A stretch of 6,821 nt of DNA from CAZCBJ01 sp964496705 (GTDB lineage Bacteria > Chloroflexota > Anaerolineae > Anaerolineales > Anaerolineaceae): contig CAZCBJ010000209.1 of assembly GCA_964496705.1 (NCBI GenBank), positions 1-6,821 of the forward strand, in the 5' to 3' direction. The translations under genes and the position numbers were made by a program. Below the pieces are notes generated by a model. It had not been told where the DNA came from. It made no database searches and saw only the letters and a program-made list of their open reading frames with translations. Of this stretch, positions 1-5,935 are shown one piece after another (position 1 is the stretch's first letter; each line of letters opens with the position of its first letter).

Positions 1-493
1 AGCCGATCAGCAGATAGGAGCACAGCCCCACGCCCTCCCAGCCGACGAAGAGCATCAGGTAGTTGTCAGCGCTGACCAGGATCATCATCGCAGCGATGAA
101 CAGGTTCATGAAGATAAAGAAGCGCGCAAAGCGACCGGGGTCGCCGTTATGCTGCACATCGGCGCGCATATAGCCGATGGAGTAGACGTGAATCAGGGTG
201 CCGACGCCCGCGACAACCAGCATCATCGTCACCGAGAGCGTATCCACGCGGAAATTCCAGCCCACGCTGAGCTCGCCGATGGTGATCCAGTCCAGGAACG
301 GCACGGTCATGCCCTCGGGATGCGCGCGCAGCGCCAAAGCCAGCAGCACTGCCGTCAGGAACGAACCGCCCGCCGCCAGGCTGGCGATGATCCCCGCTCC
401 CTGGCCGATGCGCCGTCCGATGAGCAGATTGATCACCAGCCCGACCACCGGGAGGAAAACGACGAGAGGAACGAACTGGAAGGATGAGTCCAT
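1..493 (-). CDS. nuoL: NADH-quinone oxidoreductase subunit L (N-terminal part, runs off the left edge)
   Basis: NuoL is the most distal large antiporter-like membrane subunit of complex I and takes part in proton pumping in the cytoplasmic membrane. Only the first 164 residues are in the window; the family is usually 600-700 aa. Visible: an N-terminal hydrophobic helix (about residues 7-26), a second at about 34-56, the FRVDTLSV segment (81-88), a helix at about 89-106, then FFIFMNLFIAAMMILVSADNY (125-145) and the diagnostic GWEGVGLCSYLLIG (151-164). E153 matches the essential TM5 glutamate (E144 in E. coli). The ATG at 491-493 has an AGGAG Shine-Dalgarno 9 nt upstream. It begins 6 nt after the stop of the four-helix-bundle gene, which separates it from nuoK, its normal upstream neighbour. 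No frameshift is visible in the part present. Confidence 0.96.
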   Translation of the reverse strand, partial: MDSSFQFVPLVVFLPVVGLVINLLIGRRIGQGAGIIASLAAGGSFLTAVLLALALRAHPEGMTVPFLDWITIGELSVGWNFRVDTLSVTMMLVVAGVGTLIHVYSIGYMRADVQHNGDPGRFARFFIFMNLFIAAMMILVSADNYLMLFVGWEGVGLCSYLLIG

Positions 494-499
494 AATTGA

Positions 500-928
500 T
501 TACTCCTGGTTTTCGGTTTTCGGTTCTCGGTTTTCAGTTCTCGATTTTCGGGTCTCGGCGGTCAATTTGACCTCGAAAACCTTCACTTTATTGATCAAAG
601 CCGCCAACATCCTTTTCACCGAAACCAATTCTTCCGATACAGATTGATATTGAGCGTCACCAAGAAATCCAAGATCGTGTGCCAACAACAGATGATATTC
701 CAATTCGCAGGCTGACCCGAATGAAATCTGAAGAAAATGTGCCATCTCCTTATTTCCCGCCCGGCCACAGCCTTCTGAGATATTGGCCGGAATGGAAGCA
801 GATGCTCGCCTGATCTGGGCGGTCAGCCCGAATTGCTCGGTACGCGGAAATGAAGCCGTCCATTGATAAAGCTTCAACGTCAATTGATGGCTCTTCACCC
901 ACACATCCAATTTCCGAAAATCCTGCAT
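500..928 (-). CDS. Four-helix-bundle protein, S23 / 23S rRNA-intervening-sequence family
   Basis: A 142-aa cytoplasmic protein of the S23 four-helix-bundle family (the type encoded in 23S rRNA intervening sequences, related to the Avd protein of diversity-generating retroelements). Family features seen: FRKLDVWVKSHQLTLKLYQ (4-22), FP.TEQFGL..QIRRAS.SIPANISEGCGR (27-56), and the helix SACELEYHLLLAHDLGFL (72-89). No catalytic residues are known; family members form pentameric rings with a basic surface thought to bind nucleic acid. The ATG at 926-928 is chosen because AAGAGG lies 4 nt upstream and the protein then starts at the usual FxxLxVW block. An in-frame TTG at 1012 would add 28 low-complexity residues and is unlikely. 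The last ~17 residues (RKSRTENREPKTENQE) are encoded by the left heptamer array and probably are not part of the fold. It has no known link to complex I, so its place in the operon looks like insertion. Its cellular function is unknown. Confidence 0.9.
   Translation of the reverse strand: MQDFRKLDVWVKSHQLTLKLYQWTASFPRTEQFGLTAQIRRASASIPANISEGCGRAGNKEMAHFLQISFGSACELEYHLLLAHDLGFLGDAQYQSVSEELVSVKRMLAALINKVKVFEVKLTAETRKSRTENREPKTENQE
503..507 (-). promoter_or_regulatory. nuoL Shine-Dalgarno embedded in the end of the upstream gene
   Basis: The minus strand reads AGGAG, then TAATCAATT, then ATG, a 9-nt spacing. The AGGAG is part of the last codons (cag gag) of the four-helix-bundle gene, directly before its TAA stop at 500-502, and abuts the left heptamer array. 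Translation of nuoL may therefore be coupled to that of the inserted gene. Confidence 0.8.
507..562 (-). repeat. Left degenerate heptamer array (about 8 units)
   Basis: On the plus strand the units are tggtttt, cggtttt, cggttct, cggtttt, cagttct, cgatttt, cgggtct, cggcggt: exact 7-nt period, consensus CGGTTYT. Read on the minus strand and rephased, the unit is AACCGAR/AACTGAA. Substitutions are mostly transitions and no indel breaks the phase. The array lies inside the 3' end of the four-helix-bundle gene, giving a heptapeptide-like tail, and stops at the nuoL Shine-Dalgarno. It is the inverted partner of the array at 1004-1066. Confidence 0.85.
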
Positions 929-932
929 TGAT

Positions 933-938
933 CCTCTT
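933..938 (-). promoter_or_regulatory. Shine-Dalgarno of the four-helix-bundle gene
   Basis: The minus strand reads AAGAGG, then ATCA, then ATG (start at 928). The spacing of 4 nt is short but workable. This site decides the start in favour of 928 over the in-frame TTG at 1012, which has no such sequence at a usual distance. Confidence 0.65.
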
Positions 939-973
939 ACACGCCTGTTTTCTGATGAACTTGAGCTTTTCTT

Positions 974-1066
974 ACTGACGGCTGAGAGCTGACAGCCCTC
1001 CTCAACCGACAACCAACAACCGATAACTGATCACTAATAACCGAAAACTGACAACCGACAACTGCT
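974..1066 (+). repeat. Right degenerate heptamer array, inverted relative to the left one
   Basis: The regular part is 1004-1066, nine consecutive plus-strand units: aaccgac, aaccaac, aaccgat, aactgat, cactaat, aaccgaa, aactgac, aaccgac, aactgct; consensus AACYGAN. A more decayed stretch, actgacg, gctgaga, gctgaca (974-994), continues it with a 3-nt phase shift. The best single inverted match to the left array is 1039-1057 against 528-546, 16 of 19 positions. The last unit overlaps the nuoK TAG stop (1065-1067). The array lies upstream of the four-helix-bundle gene and is non-coding if that gene starts at 928. Confidence 0.85.
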
Positions 1067-1367
1067 AACCCTTCAATATCGACATCGCATCCACATCAAT
1101 CGACTTGCGCAAGCGGAAGATGGCCACCATCAACGCCAGGCCGACGGCCACCTCAGCGGCGGCTACGGTCATGACGAAGAAGACAAAAATTTGCCCGTTG
1201 AGCGTCTGGTAATAGGAGGCGAAAGTGACAAACACCAGATTGGCTGCGTTGAACATCAGCTCCAGCGACATGAAAATGACGATCGCGTTGCGCCGCAGCA
1301 GGATGCCCACCGCGCCCAACACAAACAAGATGACCGACAGCGCCAGGTAATAATTAACTGGGATCAT
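1065..1367 (-). CDS. nuoK: NADH-quinone oxidoreductase subunit K
   Basis: A small antiporter-related membrane subunit (ND4L homologue) of complex I that helps carry protons between the quinone site and the antiporter subunits. It is 100 aa, the normal family length, with three transmembrane helices (about 6-24, 29-51, 60-84). The two membrane glutamates needed for proton transfer are present at the E. coli positions: E36 in SLELMFNAANL and E72 in AAAEVAVGLAL. The ATG overlaps the nuoJ stop as ATGA (1364-1367), with AGGAGG 4 nt upstream, so translation is probably coupled to nuoJ. The C-terminus SILKG is typical of the family, so the coding end appears undamaged, although the TAG stop itself lies at the edge of the heptamer array. 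The following gene is the inserted four-helix-bundle gene instead of nuoL, 136 nt away. Confidence 0.97.
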   Translation of the reverse strand: MIPVNYYLALSVILFVLGAVGILLRRNAIVIFMSLELMFNAANLVFVTFASYYQTLNGQIFVFFVMTVAAAEVAVGLALMVAIFRLRKSIDVDAMSILKG

Positions 1368-1888
1368 GGAGCCTCCTGCTTGTCTTTTTCTTTTTTGGTC
1401 AACAAAATTGCGCCAATGGCCGCCACCACCAGGATCACCGAGGTCAGCTCAAAAGCCAGCGAGTAACGGGTGAACAGCGCCATACCAATTTCCACCGGCG
1501 AAGAGAAGCCCACCATCGGGGTGCTGACGGAGTCCGTCAGACCAGCCTGCAGGACAATGATCACCACCGCCTCGACCAGCAGAACTGCGAAAACCGCAAT
1601 CGCCAGCCAGCGCTGACCGGGGATGTGCTCCTTTTCGGGCATGCGTTCGGCGCCCAGCAGCATGACCACGAACAAGAACAGCACCATGATCGCGCCAGCG
1701 TACACCGTGACCTGTGCCAGAGCAATGAACGGCGCGCCCAGCAGCATATACAGCACGGCAACCGCCGCGAAGTTGGCCACCAGAAACAACACCGAGTAAA
1801 TCGCATTGCGGCTGAGCAGCATGGCGATGCCTGTGGCGACCACGATCAGGGCTACCAGAAGAAAGAAAATCAATTCCACATTAGGCAT
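1364..1888 (-). CDS. nuoJ: NADH-quinone oxidoreductase subunit J
   Basis: Membrane subunit J (ND6 homologue) of complex I, 174 aa, close to usual length. It has five predicted transmembrane helices (about 5-25, 28-50, 54-79, 93-115, 143-163). The third contains the conserved LGAPFIALAQVTVYAGAIMVLFLFVVMLLG (50-79), the site of the pi-bulge involved in coupling quinone reduction to proton transfer. The last helix has the family pattern GMALFTRYSLAFELTSVILVVAAIGAILL (135-163). It ends in a charged cytoplasmic tail KKEKDKQEAP. The ATG at 1886-1888 follows a strong AAGGAGGG (1895-1902) that overlaps the nuoI TAA stop, with a 12-nt intergenic gap. The stop overlaps the nuoK start by 4 nt. Confidence 0.97.
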   Translation of the reverse strand: MPNVELIFFLLVALIVVATGIAMLLSRNAIYSVLFLVANFAAVAVLYMLLGAPFIALAQVTVYAGAIMVLFLFVVMLLGAERMPEKEHIPGQRWLAIAVFAVLLVEAVVIIVLQAGLTDSVSTPMVGFSSPVEIGMALFTRYSLAFELTSVILVVAAIGAILLTKKEKDKQEAP

Positions 1889-1900
1889 TCGCGTCCCTCC

Positions 1901-2392
1901 TTAATCCGTAGGATCCAACATCTCAGGCACCGAGCGGGTGAAGGCCCCCGGCGGGGTCGCCTGGGGGGTGGGCTTGCCGCCTTCAGCCACCGGCTCAAGC
2001 AGCATGTCCTTGGTGTAAATGGACTGGCGGCGGTCGGTGAAGGAAAGCTCGTAATTGTCGCCCAACACAATCGCCTCGGTCGGGCAGGCATCCTCGCAGA
2101 ATCCACAGTAGATGCAGCGCAGCATGTTGATCTCATACGTGCTGGCGTAGCGCTCGCCGGGGGAATAGCGTTCTGCATTAGTGTTTTCCGACGCCTCAAC
2201 AAAAATGGCGTCCGCCGGGCAGGCGGCGGCGCACAGCGCGCAGCCGATGCAGCGCTCCAGACCATTGTCGTAGCGACGCAGGAAATGGCGCCCCTTGAAG
2301 CGGGATCGCACCGGGCGCTTCTCTTCCGGGTACTGGATGGTCACCGGCTTCTGAAAGGCTGATTTTAATGTGGTCCACAAACCTTTAAACAT
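1901..2392 (-). CDS. nuoI: NADH-quinone oxidoreductase subunit I (2x[4Fe-4S] ferredoxin-type)
   Basis: NuoI carries clusters N6a and N6b, passing electrons from NuoG towards N2 at the quinone site, in the connecting arm on the cytoplasmic face. It is 163 aa. Two ferredoxin motifs are complete: CIGCALCAAACP (C48, C51, C54, C58) and CIYCGFCEDACP (C93, C96, C99, C103); the fourth cysteine of each normally ligates the other cluster. The N-terminal amphipathic segment (MFKGLWTTLKSAFQKPVTIQYP) and the GRHFLRRYDNGLERC lead-in are typical. The C-terminus (about 133-163) is proline-rich and weakly conserved. The ATG is 4 nt after the nuoH stop; its Shine-Dalgarno (GGAAGG) is formed by the last two sense codons of nuoH, which suggests translational coupling. 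Confidence 0.97.
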   Translation of the reverse strand: MFKGLWTTLKSAFQKPVTIQYPEEKRPVRSRFKGRHFLRRYDNGLERCIGCALCAAACPADAIFVEASENTNAERYSPGERYASTYEINMLRCIYCGFCEDACPTEAIVLGDNYELSFTDRRQSIYTKDMLLEPVAEGGKPTPQATPPGAFTRSVPEMLDPTD

Positions 2393-2396
2393 GCTT

Positions 2397-3401
2397 TCAC
2401 CTTCCTATCAACACCAGAACAACCGCGGTGATCAACACATTGGCAATCGAGAGGGGAAAGATGATTTTCCATTCCAGCGACATCAAGCGGTCGTAACGGA
2501 TGCGCGGCAGCGTGGCGCGGATCCAGATGATAAAGCCCAGCCAGACCACCACCTTGAGGAACAGGTACACCGGACCCAACAGCGGGTACTGATCCACAAA
2601 CGGGCCGCGGAAGCCGCCCAGGAACAGGGATGCGCCAATCACCGCGATGGCGATCATCTTGATGTATTCGGCCATGAAGAACAGAGCGAACTTCATCCCC
2701 GAATATTCGGTGTGATAGCCGGCGGTCAGTTCCTGCTCGGCTTCAGGCATATCAAACGGCGCGCGGTTGATCTCAGCGATGGAGGCCAGCAGATAGATCA
2801 GGAAGCTGATCGGCTGGAACAGGATGAACGGCACGCTGCGCTGCGCATTGACGATGTCCACCAGGCTCATTGAACCAGCCAGCAGGATGGCGCCCATGTA
2901 GGACAGCCCCAGCGACAATTCATAGCTCATCATCTGCGAGGTGGCGCGCAGACCGCCCAGCGTGGCATATTTATTGTTGGACGACCAGCCCGCCAGGGTG
3001 ATGCCGTACACCGAGATCGAGGTCACCGAGAGGATGTACAACACGCCGACGTTGATATCTGAGATATATAAATTGATTGGGCGACCGAAGAAGTCAATGG
3101 TTCCGCCCCACGGCACCACCCCCAGGACAATCAACGCCGGGATGAGGGTGAGCAGGGGAGCCAGGATAAAAATAACCTTGTCGGCCTTGGCGGGGATCAA
3201 CTGCTCTTTGACAATCAGTTTCACCGCATCGGCGATGGGGATGAGCAAGCCGAACGGCCCGGCGCGGTTCGGCCCGCGGCGCACCTGCATGCGCGCCAGC
3301 AGACGCCGTTCCAGCCAGGTGGTGTACGCGAACCCGCCCGTCAGCAGCAAGATCATCACCAGCGATTTTACAAACCATTCAAGCACGTCTAGCCAATCCA
3401 T
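2397..3401 (-). CDS. nuoH: NADH-quinone oxidoreductase subunit H
   Basis: NuoH (ND1 homologue) anchors the hydrophilic arm and forms much of the quinone-binding chamber. With the start at 3401 it is 334 aa, about normal, with eight or so transmembrane helices. Conserved parts seen: ERRLLARMQVRRGPNRAGPFGLLIPIADAVKL (31-62), the acidic quinone-cavity loop AEINRAPFDMPEAEQELTAGYHTEYSGMKF (209-238), and RATLPRIRYDRLMSLEWK near the C-terminus (295-312). Start choice: there is an ATG at 3405-3407 and a second at 3399-3401. GGAGG directly touches the first but lies 6 nt from the second, so the second (MDWLDVL...) is preferred; the alternative adds only MC. The gap from the nuoG stop is 16 nt, and the stop is 4 nt from nuoI. 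Confidence 0.97.
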   Translation of the reverse strand: MDWLDVLEWFVKSLVMILLLTGGFAYTTWLERRLLARMQVRRGPNRAGPFGLLIPIADAVKLIVKEQLIPAKADKVIFILAPLLTLIPALIVLGVVPWGGTIDFFGRPINLYISDINVGVLYILSVTSISVYGITLAGWSSNNKYATLGGLRATSQMMSYELSLGLSYMGAILLAGSMSLVDIVNAQRSVPFILFQPISFLIYLLASIAEINRAPFDMPEAEQELTAGYHTEYSGMKFALFFMAEYIKMIAIAVIGASLFLGGFRGPFVDQYPLLGPVYLFLKVVVWLGFIIWIRATLPRIRYDRLMSLEWKIIFPLSIANVLITAVVLVLIGR

Positions 3402-3407
3402 ACACAT

Positions 3408-3412
3408 CCTCC
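3408..3412 (-). promoter_or_regulatory. nuoH Shine-Dalgarno that decides the start
   Basis: The minus strand reads GGAGG ATG TGT ATG. Zero spacing to the first ATG makes initiation there unlikely; 6 nt to the second is near the usual distance. The start at 3401 is therefore preferred. Confidence 0.7.
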
Positions 3413-3417
3413 AGGCA

Positions 3418-5901
3418 TCAGTTCACAGGGGTTCGCTCGGCAGACACAGCCCGTAAACGACAGGCGGCCGGTTGGTGGAGCGGCAGACCCACACTGCGCG
3501 GCAAGAGCGCCACGCCGGCGGGTATGCCAGCATCCACATGCACTGCAACCCGCGCGGTGAGACCGTTGAAAGACACATCCGCACTGCCGCCCTCCTGCAG
3601 CCCGAAGCGCTCCGCGCTATCCGGGTGCAGCGTCACCGCCGGTTCAGCCAGGCGCTGCTGGAGCAGCGGCGAAGCCACCGTCAGCGCGCCGCGGTCGTAC
3701 AGGCGGGTCACCGGCACCAGCAGCAGCTCGTCCGCGGCAAGCGCCGGGGTGGGCAAAGCTGCCGGGACAGCGTCCAGCGCCATTCCCGGCTGATAGGCTG
3801 GAGCCAGCTGTACGCCCAGCCCTTGATGGTTGTCATAGGTCGTCCCGCCGTAGAAAAGATCGTGGCGGCCGATGATCGGCCACTGTTCCTTGCTCTCGGC
3901 CAGGCGGGCATAGGTCAGCCCGGCGTAGGCGGGGAGCCTCTCGCCAATTTTGAGCAGCACTAGCGAGGCCGCGCGCCCCTCCAACGCCAATCCCAAGCGC
4001 GCGCCCAGTTGGGCGGCGATCATGAAATCGGGGCGCGCTTCGCTCAGCGGGGCCACCGCCGGGTAAAACCGTTGCACGCGCCGTTCGCCCGAGGTCAGCG
4101 TGCCTTCGCGCTCGCCGTCAGCCTGCACCGGCAGCACCAGGTCAGCCTTTTGCGCCGTCGGGGTGAGGAATAATTCCTGGACGATGACAAAATCAGCCCC
4201 ATCCAGCACCGCGCTGAGGGCCGGGTCGTCGCCGGCCGGGTCGGCAGCCGCCACCAGCACCAGTTTTGCGCTGCTCAGCTCCGCGGGCAGGTCAGCCGCC
4301 GGGCGCAAGCCCATGTCAAACGCGCCCTGAGTGTTGCCGTGCGGCCAAACGCCGATCAGGCCGCTGTTGGATTTGCCGGCATGCCCGCTGTGGATCAAAA
4401 CATCGGCGCAGGCAGCCGCCAGTGCGCTGGAAGCCGCCAGCCCCAACCCATCACTGCCGAACAGGATGACGGCCTGTTCAGCCGCCTTGAAGGCCTGAGC
4501 GGCGGGCGTATCACCTGCCATCAGCGCGCGGACGGCTGCTGCCTCTTCACCAAACACATAGCGCAGCACATGAGCCGCATGCTTCTCCAGCCGGGTGGCA
4601 CGCCCGTTCAATACGATGAGGATTGCCCCGCGTTCGGCGGCTTGCTTCACCCGCAGCCACCAGACGGGCGCTTCTTCATGCAAATCCGAAGCCACAACCA
4701 GGATCACCGCGCCCTTGCCCAGGTCACCGAGGTTGCTGCCCGGCCCAACGCCCACCTGCGCGGTCAGCTCACCGCCAGCCATCTGCGAATAGAGCAGAGC
4801 TTTGCCGCCCACGCCCTCGGCCAGTTGCCGCAGGTTGAAGAGGTCCTCGTTGGGAAGCCGCCCCCCAGCCAGCACCAGGCTGCCCGCGCCCGCGGCCTTG
4901 ATTTTCGCCGCCGCCAGGTCGAGGGCCTCGTCCCAGGACACCGGTTGGAGCGCCCCCTCCTTGCGCAGCAGTGGTTGGGTGAGGCGCTCAGGCGATTCGG
5001 TGTGATGATAGGCAAAGCGACCCTTGTCGCAAATCCAGATCTCGTTCACCGCTTCGTTCTGGCGCGGCATGACGCGCTTAATCACCGTCCTGCCGCCCTG
5101 CTTGGCCTCGCGGCGCACATTGTGGACGATGTTGCAGCCCACCGGGCAGTGATTGCAAATGGAAGCCGAGGCTTTCATTTCCCACGGGCGCGCGCGGAAA
5201 TGAAAATCGGATGTGGTCAGCGCGCCCACCGGGCAGATGTCGGAGGTGTTGCCCGACCAGATCGAATCAAAGCCCGGCTCGGAAAAGGTCATGATCTCCA
5301 TCGAGCGCCCGCGCTCGTAAAAATTGATCACCGGGTCATCCACCACCTCATGCTGGAAGCGCACGCAGCGCCCGCATTGAATGCAGCGTTCGCGGTCGAG
5401 GAAGATCAGCTCGCCCAGGGCAACATGCTTCTCCAGGTGCATCTTCTCATCGAACAGGAAACGGCTGGAAGAAGGCCCGTAAGCCAGTGTCAGGTTCTGC
5501 AGCGGGCATTCGCCGCCCTTATCGCAAATGGGACAATCCAACGGGTGGGAAGTGAGGATGAACTCCAGCACCTCCTTGCGGGCTGCCTTGACCTTCTCGC
5601 TCTCGGTGACCACCAGCATGCCCTCCGACACGGGGGTGGTGCAGGCGGTCTCCATTTTGGGGCCGAATTGCAATTTTGGCTGGCCGTTCTCGTCCAACAC
5701 CGGCTGTCCGGTGGCGCGGTCAATCATCGGTCGACCCACCTCCACCAGGCACATGCGGCACATGCCCACCGGCTCCATTTTCGGGTGGTAGCAGAAGACC
5801 GGAATGGCATTGCCGACCAGCTTGGCCGCGTTGACAATCAACGTCCCTTCGGGGACAGTGACCGGGTGACCATCAATACTCAGGTTGATCATTTTCGGCA
5901 T
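3418..5901 (-). CDS. nuoG: NADH-quinone oxidoreductase subunit G
   Basis: NuoG is the large iron-sulfur subunit of the peripheral arm, carrying electrons from NuoF to NuoI. It is 827 aa. Order: a [2Fe-2S] ferredoxin domain with N1b ligands C37, C48, C51, C87; the N5 motif HPLDCPICDKGGEC (H119, C123, C126, C132), with the histidine ligand; N4 (C173, C176, C179, C223); then the extra N7 site CNHCPVGC plus WICDKG (C249, C252, C256, C291). A molybdopterin-oxidoreductase-like domain without evident cofactor role follows (about 300-700), with a C-terminal beta-rich domain (about 725-825). The N1b loop between C51 and C87 is long, as in Thermus Nqo3 and unlike E. coli. The ATG at 5899-5901 has GGGAG 8 nt upstream; a second Met at codon 4 is a weaker choice. 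The gap from nuoF is 34 nt. Confidence 0.97.
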   Translation of the reverse strand: MPKMINLSIDGHPVTVPEGTLIVNAAKLVGNAIPVFCYHPKMEPVGMCRMCLVEVGRPMIDRATGQPVLDENGQPKLQFGPKMETACTTPVSEGMLVVTESEKVKAARKEVLEFILTSHPLDCPICDKGGECPLQNLTLAYGPSSSRFLFDEKMHLEKHVALGELIFLDRERCIQCGRCVRFQHEVVDDPVINFYERGRSMEIMTFSEPGFDSIWSGNTSDICPVGALTTSDFHFRARPWEMKASASICNHCPVGCNIVHNVRREAKQGGRTVIKRVMPRQNEAVNEIWICDKGRFAYHHTESPERLTQPLLRKEGALQPVSWDEALDLAAAKIKAAGAGSLVLAGGRLPNEDLFNLRQLAEGVGGKALLYSQMAGGELTAQVGVGPGSNLGDLGKGAVILVVASDLHEEAPVWWLRVKQAAERGAILIVLNGRATRLEKHAAHVLRYVFGEEAAAVRALMAGDTPAAQAFKAAEQAVILFGSDGLGLAASSALAAACADVLIHSGHAGKSNSGLIGVWPHGNTQGAFDMGLRPAADLPAELSSAKLVLVAAADPAGDDPALSAVLDGADFVIVQELFLTPTAQKADLVLPVQADGEREGTLTSGERRVQRFYPAVAPLSEARPDFMIAAQLGARLGLALEGRAASLVLLKIGERLPAYAGLTYARLAESKEQWPIIGRHDLFYGGTTYDNHQGLGVQLAPAYQPGMALDAVPAALPTPALAADELLLVPVTRLYDRGALTVASPLLQQRLAEPAVTLHPDSAERFGLQEGGSADVSFNGLTARVAVHVDAGIPAGVALLPRSVGLPLHQPAACRLRAVSAERTPVN

Positions 5902-5935
5902 GTACTCAGCTCCCAGGTATTCCCGACCCGGCGGG

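Larger units (their letters stand above)
507..1066 (-). mobile_element. Putative S23 cassette bounded by inverted heptamer arrays
   Basis: The about 560-bp segment contains one S23-type gene between two inverted arrays of the same 7-bp unit and separates nuoK from nuoL, which are normally adjacent. Its GC is about 47% by hand count (541-1060), against about 60% in a sampled stretch of nuoJ. The outer edges coincide with the nuoK stop codon and the nuoL Shine-Dalgarno. No transposase, reverse transcriptase or clear target-site duplication is visible, so mobility is inferred from position, composition and symmetry only. The alternative is a locally expanded repeat around a resident gene. Confidence 0.5.

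Noticed and set aside
500..570. Target-site duplication at the cassette edges
   Set aside because: The sequence next to the nuoK stop (GGTTAG on the minus strand) and that next to the nuoL ribosome site (CCAGGAG) show no convincing direct repeat.
500..928. Accessory protein (Avd) of a diversity-generating retroelement
   Set aside because: The fold family is related, but there is no reverse transcriptase, template repeat or variable-repeat target gene in the window.
929..1012. N-terminal extension of the four-helix-bundle gene to the TTG at 1012
   Set aside because: The added 28 residues are low-complexity and partly come from decayed repeat; the ATG at 928 has a Shine-Dalgarno and starts at the family's usual first block.
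929..1064. Dedicated promoter or intrinsic terminator between nuoK and the four-helix-bundle gene
   Set aside because: No convincing -35/-10 pair and no GC stem followed by a T run in the direction of transcription could be picked out; the repeats make chance matches likely.
507..1066. CRISPR array
   Set aside because: The 7-nt units are contiguous with no spacers, and no cas genes are present.
500..1066. Genuine 23S rRNA intervening sequence
   Set aside because: No rRNA sequence flanks it; both sides are protein-coding nuo genes. Only the architecture is similar.
1625..2362. Plus-strand open frame of 245 codons across nuoI and nuoJ
   Set aside because: It is an antisense shadow of two well-conserved genes, low in recognisable motifs and with no ribosome site or operon logic.
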